Below are positions 7,642 to 10,985 of a DNA stretch of 10,985 nt, in pieces. The notes under the pieces are model-generated. The model did not search any database. It worked only from the letters and a program-made list of their open reading frames with translations, and was not told where the DNA came from. Each line of letters opens with the position of its first letter. The first letter of the stretch is position 1. Origin of the DNA: Acidimicrobiaceae bacterium (GTDB lineage Bacteria; Actinomycetota; Acidimicrobiia; Acidimicrobiales; Poriferisodalaceae); contig PAVP01000048.1 in assembly GCA_002713975.1 (NCBI GenBank), positions 6,780 to 17,764 on the forward strand, read 5' to 3'. The position numbers and the translations under genes were made by a program.

Positions 7642-8261
7642 TATTCAGTTCCATAGAGACGATCACCGGCATCGCCCAACCCCGGCAAAATATAACCGAC
7701 ATCGTTCAGACCTCGGTCAAGGGCAGCAGTAACCACTCGTACATCTGGATGGTGTGTTTGTAGATGAGCCACCCCCTCAGGAGCAGCTACAACGCACATC
7801 AATGTGACACTTGCAGGAGTTTCAATGGTCACCCGGTCGAGGGCAGCGACTGCGCTGTGCCCTGTCGCCAACATTGGATCGACGACCAGCACATGACGGC
7901 CCGAAAGCTTTGGAAGCTTTACAAGGTATTCCATTGCCTCCAAGGTTTCATGGTCTCTTTCGAGGCCAATAAATCCGACGTCAGCGTCAGACAAGATCGT
8001 TAAGACTCCGTCGAGTAGCCCGTTGCCGGCGCGAAGTACTGAAACGACGACGGGCGTGCCGCCCTCTAATTGCAGGCCTTTTGTTTTCTCGAGTGGCGTG
8101 TCGACATCTATCTCTGCGGTCGGCAAATCTTCCGTGGCGTAGGGGACCATCAATTGGCCGATCTGCCGCAATAACCGACGGAACTCTTCATAGTTAGTAT
8201 CAATAGACCGCAAACGGTCGGTCCAAGCCGTGACTACAGGATGCTCTACAAGATTAAACAC
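7641..8261 (-). CDS. upp: Uracil phosphoribosyltransferase
   Basis: Cytoplasmic enzyme of 206 residues, the usual length, converting uracil and PRPP to UMP and pyrophosphate. Diagnostic features are the PRPP-binding loop VDPMLATGHS (127-136), the SVLRAGNGLLDGVL segment (74-87), VAAPEGV (158-164) and the uracil-site tail GYILPGLGDAGDRLYGT (189-205). The best start is GTG 8261: no in-frame ATG lies in the divergent gap, and the N-terminus FNLVEHPVV lines up with the ends of known Upp proteins. No Shine-Dalgarno is visible, but a TACTGT hexamer ends 6 nt before the GTG, so the message may be leaderless. It is the first gene of the minus-strand operon, and its stop overlaps the isomerase ATG. Transcription diverges from psuG, whose reaction produces uracil. 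Confidence 0.95.
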   Translation of the reverse strand: MFNLVEHPVVTAWTDRLRSIDTNYEEFRRLLRQIGQLMVPYATEDLPTAEIDVDTPLEKTKGLQLEGGTPVVVSVLRAGNGLLDGVLTILSDADVGFIGLERDHETLEAMEYLVKLPKLSGRHVLVVDPMLATGHSAVAALDRVTIETPASVTLMCVVAAPEGVAHLQTHHPDVRVVTAALDRGLNDVGYILPGLGDAGDRLYGTE

Positions 8262-8319
8262 GACACCACAGTAGAAGCCGGCACGACTGGATGCCGCATG
8301 GCTGACATGCTGTAGTCAC
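8230..8319. repeat. Inverted-repeat pair flanking the upp/psuG divergent promoter region
   Basis: GTGACTACAGGATG at 8230-8243 and CATGCTGTAGTCAC at 8306-8319 are inverted copies matching at 13 of 14 positions, with the outer 10 bp perfect. The arms are centred about 76 bp apart. The left arm lies inside upp codons (HPVVT region); the right arm ends one base before the psuG ribosome binding site. Such a layout could be a pair of operator sites for a regulator of both operons. The repeat is observed; the function is inferred. Confidence 0.45.
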
Positions 8320-8332
8320 CAAGGAGGATTAA
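8262..8332. promoter_or_regulatory. Divergent promoter region between upp and psuG
   Basis: This 71-nt gap must hold the promoter for the minus-strand upp operon, and probably also the one for psuG unless that lies within upp. On the minus strand TACTGT (plus positions 8268-8273) resembles a -10 hexamer ending 6 nt before the upp GTG, with no convincing -35. On the plus strand I could not identify a clear -35/-10 pair for psuG. The gap also holds ATGCCGCAT (8291-8299), an odd-centred palindrome, and one arm of the 14-bp inverted repeat. Confidence 0.45.
8321..8327 (+). promoter_or_regulatory. Strong Shine-Dalgarno of psuG
   Basis: AAGGAGG is 5 nt before ATG 8333, the strongest ribosome binding site in the window. 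It abuts an inverted-repeat arm, so a protein bound there or an RNA structure could affect access to it. Confidence 0.75.
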
Positions 8333-9232
8333 ATGATTGTGTTGGGTGACGAAGTTAGAACCGCTCTTGCGGCGCAACAGCCAGTTGTAGCTTTGGAATC
8401 GACAATCTTTTCGAACCTAGGACTCCCTTCTCCAGCTAATGCTGAGGCATTGGAAATATGTGTGTCGGCCATTCGTGAAGAGGGCGCAGTTCCTGCATTG
8501 ACAGCGGTGCTTGATGGGGTGATTTGGGCTGGTGTTCCAGAAGAACTCTATGAACGCGTGCTCGACTGTTCAGTCAAAGTAGCTGCTCGAGGTCTAGCCG
8601 CTGCGACTTCGCAGCAATTCCCCTCCGGAGCGACCACGGTTTCAGCGAGTGTTGTTATAGCTGACCGAGTTGGGATTGAAGTCTTTGCAACAGGTGGGAT
8701 CGGAGGAGTGCATCGCGAGAGTCAGCTCACCGGTGATGTCTCAGCGGATCTTGATGCGATAGCTCGACATCAAGTGATGGTGGTGAGTGCTGGTGCCAAA
8801 GCTTTTCTGGATTTACCTCGTACTTTGGAGTATTTAGAGACTCAATCGGTTCCGGTCGTTGGATGGCAGACTGATGACTTTCCAGCGTTTTACACTCGCA
8901 GCTCTGGCTTAGAAGTCACCCACCGAGTTGATGATGCTAGAGCTGCAGCAGACTTCCATCTTGCTCGCCGAGCTTTCGGCCAAGGAGGCACGCTTCTCGT
9001 AGTTCCCATTCCGTCGGTTGCTGAGCTTGACCGTGATGAAATTGATCGAGCAATCAATACAAGTCTGGAAGAGGTGCGAGATCTTCGACTTGCAGGCCCG
9101 TCGGTTACACCGCACGTCTTGGCTGCCGTTGAGAAGGCAACCGAGGGGGACAGCGTTTCGGCGAATCTTGCCCTCGCGAGAAACAATGCAAGCGTTGCGG
9201 GGCAAGTCGCTGCGGCAATAGCCGCGCAGTGA
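8333..9232 (+). CDS. psuG: Pseudouridine-5'-phosphate glycosidase
   Basis: Cytoplasmic enzyme of 299 residues that reversibly breaks the C-C glycosidic bond of pseudouridine 5'-phosphate, giving uracil and ribose 5-phosphate. Family features run throughout: ALESTI with Glu22, KVAARGLA with Lys82, PSGATTV (97-103), FATGGIGGVHRE (118-129), SADLDAIAR (137-145) with Asp139, SAGAKAFLDLPRTLEYLET (152-170) with Lys156 as the likely Schiff-base lysine, TDDFPAFYTRSSGL (180-193) and ANLALARNNA (277-286). The expected catalytic and metal-site residues appear present and the length is normal. The start is fixed by AAGGAGG 5 nt upstream. It diverges from upp, which would use the uracil released. The usual partner, the PfkB-type kinase PsuK, is absent from the window. 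The TGA overlaps the next gene by 4 nt (GTGA). Confidence 0.95.
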   Translation: MIVLGDEVRTALAAQQPVVALESTIFSNLGLPSPANAEALEICVSAIREEGAVPALTAVLDGVIWAGVPEELYERVLDCSVKVAARGLAAATSQQFPSGATTVSASVVIADRVGIEVFATGGIGGVHRESQLTGDVSADLDAIARHQVMVVSAGAKAFLDLPRTLEYLETQSVPVVGWQTDDFPAFYTRSSGLEVTHRVDDARAAADFHLARRAFGQGGTLLVVPIPSVAELDRDEIDRAINTSLEEVRDLRLAGPSVTPHVLAAVEKATEGDSVSANLALARNNASVAGQVAAAIAAQ

Positions 9233-9966
9233 ACGCTTTCGAACTGTTGGTAGTGGCCCTGGCGGTGATCTTGGGGTCACTCGTTAAAGGCACCACGGGT
9301 CTCGGGTTGCCTCTTACATCAGTGCCAGTAATAGCTTTTTTTGTAGGTGTCCAAGATGCCGTTGTCATCATGGCTGCACCGACCGCAGTTAGCAACGCGA
9401 TGCTGGTGAGGGAGTACAGAAGAGAGCTGCGGTCCGCTGAGGGTCTTTTGATGTTCGCCGGTTTGGGATCAATCGGCGCCATCACTGGTGCATGGCTACT
9501 GCCTCGAATTAATGATCAGTTGCTGTTTCTCTTTTTGGCTTTGCTCCTGAGTTCGTTTTTGATTTGGAGATTGTCTGCCGCAAAACCAACGTGGTCTCCG
9601 AACTTTCAGAAGTGGGGCAAGATACCTGTCGCACTCACTTGTGGAGTTGCTCAAGGTGCGACCGGTATTTCGGGCCCACTTGTTGCCGCTTGGTTCCAGG
9701 GCTTGGGTGTTTCGCGCGAGCGCTTCGTCGTGTCGAACACAGCGATCTTTCTGTTTGCGGGAATTAGCCAACTCATTACTCTGACTGTCACTGGTCAATG
9801 GTCAAATCAAAGAATCGTTGGCGCCTTTATGGCTGCCGCTGTCGTGGCTGTAGCCCTTCCTTTTGGAATAAGAATTGGTCGTACCATCGATGCCGCCCGT
9901 TTCAACATGGCCGTGAGCACAATCATCGCCATCTGTACGATCAGTTTGTTGATTCGAGCGTTCTAG
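9229..9966 (+). CDS. TSUP (TauE/SafE) family membrane transporter
   Basis: Integral membrane protein of 245 residues, small but normal for the TSUP family, with about eight hydrophobic segments. The two family repeats are visible as Gly-rich motifs: SLVKGTTGLGLPLTSVPVIA (17-36) in the first half and GVAQGATGISGPLVAAWF in the second. Characterised relatives move organosulfur compounds, sulfite or other small organic anions, and several act as exporters; the substrate here cannot be deduced. The GTG start overlaps the psuG stop as GTGA, so the two are probably translated from one message. This raises the possibility that it moves a substrate or product linked to pseudouridine or nucleobase metabolism, which is inference only. 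It ends with TAG, 18 nt before the next gene. Confidence 0.85.
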   Translation: MNAFELLVVALAVILGSLVKGTTGLGLPLTSVPVIAFFVGVQDAVVIMAAPTAVSNAMLVREYRRELRSAEGLLMFAGLGSIGAITGAWLLPRINDQLLFLFLALLLSSFLIWRLSAAKPTWSPNFQKWGKIPVALTCGVAQGATGISGPLVAAWFQGLGVSRERFVVSNTAIFLFAGISQLITLTVTGQWSNQRIVGAFMAAAVVAVALPFGIRIGRTIDAARFNMAVSTIIAICTISLLIRAF

Positions 9967-9984
9967 AACACCGGTAACGTCATC

Positions 9985-10985
9985 ATGGTGAATCGCCTTG
10001 TAGCCCTATGTATGCCCGGAGGACAGCAGTTCGTTGACACCATTCAACGGGTATGGGACGACGGCGATGCCGTGCTGCCAGTCGACCAGAGGTTGCCCAA
10101 GAAAGCTCAACTTGATTTGATCCGACATATGGGGGCCTCGGTTGTATTGGGCCCGTCAGAGGCCTCAACTTTGGATGGATGGCCTGTCGAATCAGATGAC
10201 GCATTGGTCGTCGCGACCAGTGGCAGCACGGGCCAACCCAAGGGCGTTGTCCTCGAACATCGGGCGTTGATTGCTAATGCTGAAGCCACCAATGCCTTTC
10301 TAAGAGTTGATCCCGTCGCCGATAAATGGCTTGCGTGCTTGCCTTTGAGCCACGTAGGCGGGTTTTCAGTCATAGTTCGAGCGCTTCACTGCGGGGCCGC
10401 ACTTGAAGTTCATGATGGTTTTGAAGCTGACCGAGTTCTGTCGGCCGCTCATGGCGGAGTGACTTTAGTTTCCCTCGTACCCACGGCGATGCGGCGAGTA
10501 GATACAGGCTTATTTCGGAAGGTTCTGGTCGGCGGCTCTTCTGTTCCATCCGATCGTCCTGACAATGTCATAGCAACCTACGGAATGACTGAAACGGGCA
10601 GCGGTGTTGTCTATAACGGGTATCCACTTGAAAATGTCGAATTGCGCATAGTTGAAGGTGAAGTTCAGATTCGTTGCCCGATGCTTTTTAGGTGCTACAG
10701 GAATGGTGATAATCCAATTACCAGAGACGGGTGGTATCCCACCGGTGATGCGGGCGAATTAGATAGTGAAGGTGTTCTGACCGTGTATGGCCGAATGGGC
10801 GACATGATCATCACCGGCGGAGAAAACGTCTGGCCGGTCACGGTTGAACGGATATTGAGTAAGGCTGCGGGGGTGCGCGAGTGCGTCGTAGTTGGACGGC
10901 CCGACCCAGAATGGGGTCAGTCTGTTGTTGCGTTAATAGTGCCCGACAGCAACCGGCCTTCGTTAGATGAGCTTCGTGGGTTAGT
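9985..10985 (+). CDS. menE: Short AMP-forming acyl-CoA synthetase, probably o-succinylbenzoate-CoA ligase (3' partial)
   Basis: Open to the right edge; 333 codons are visible from ATG 9985 (GTG 9988 is an alternative, and an in-frame TAG at 9964 bounds the start). It belongs to the ANL adenylate-forming superfamily: P-loop ATSGSTGQPKG (77-87), LPLSHVGGFS region near 115-124, YGMTETG (199-205), YPTGDAGELD (251-260), hinge GRMGD (269-273) and GGENVWPVTVE (278-288) opening the C-terminal domain. The P-loop lies only about 78 residues from the start, against about 150 or more in most family members, a compact form known among actinobacterial MenE proteins, which activate o-succinylbenzoate with CoA for menaquinone synthesis. 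No other men gene is in the window, so a different small acyl-CoA ligase remains possible. The family is sure and the exact substrate moderately so. No strong ribosome binding site is visible. Confidence 0.7.
   Translation, partial: MVNRLVALCMPGGQQFVDTIQRVWDDGDAVLPVDQRLPKKAQLDLIRHMGASVVLGPSEASTLDGWPVESDDALVVATSGSTGQPKGVVLEHRALIANAEATNAFLRVDPVADKWLACLPLSHVGGFSVIVRALHCGAALEVHDGFEADRVLSAAHGGVTLVSLVPTAMRRVDTGLFRKVLVGGSSVPSDRPDNVIATYGMTETGSGVVYNGYPLENVELRIVEGEVQIRCPMLFRCYRNGDNPITRDGWYPTGDAGELDSEGVLTVYGRMGDMIITGGENVWPVTVERILSKAAGVRECVVVGRPDPEWGQSVVALIVPDSNRPSLDELRGL

Overview
The window looks like a chromosomal stretch of a free-living bacterium with near-balanced base composition (about 50-55 percent G+C by eye), tightly packed genes, several GTG starts and many 1-4 nt overlaps. 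A compact MenE-like ligase of the short actinobacterial kind and a possible leaderless GTG gene make an actinobacterium, perhaps an uncultured Acidimicrobiia lineage, my best guess. That assignment is inference and weak. I see no phage, IS, CRISPR, tRNA or rRNA features.

Layout. (1) Positions 1-4603, plus strand: a four-gene BMP/PnrA-type nucleoside ABC importer, made of a lipoprotein binding protein (5' end cut by the window edge), two membrane permeases and a double ATPase. A strong hairpin lies between the binding-protein gene and the first permease. (2) Positions 4613-8261, minus strand, convergent with the importer: a three-gene operon transcribed upp, then an mtnA-type sugar-1-phosphate isomerase, then a fused class II aldolase/short-chain dehydrogenase. 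Each junction overlaps by 1 nt (TAATG, TGATG). (3) Positions 8333-10985, plus strand, divergent from upp: psuG (pseudouridine-5'-phosphate glycosidase), a TSUP-family permease overlapping it by 4 nt, then an acyl-CoA synthetase-family gene resembling menE that runs off the right edge. The 71-nt divergent gap carries one arm of a 14-bp inverted repeat. The other arm lies just inside upp.

How the parts may fit: the importer probably brings nucleosides in. PsuG releases uracil and ribose 5-phosphate from pseudouridine 5'-phosphate, and Upp converts uracil to UMP. The isomerase and aldolase/dehydrogenase match the logic of the DHAP shunt for 5-deoxyribose or methylthioribose 1-phosphate (isomerise, then cleave to DHAP plus an aldehyde). 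Because upp leads that operon, a second reading is that the operon handles both products of uridine phosphorolysis: uracil through Upp, and ribose 1-phosphate through the isomerase and aldolase. No nucleoside phosphorylase and no pseudouridine kinase is present in the window, so either reading needs genes from elsewhere. The menE-like gene appears unrelated to the nucleoside theme.
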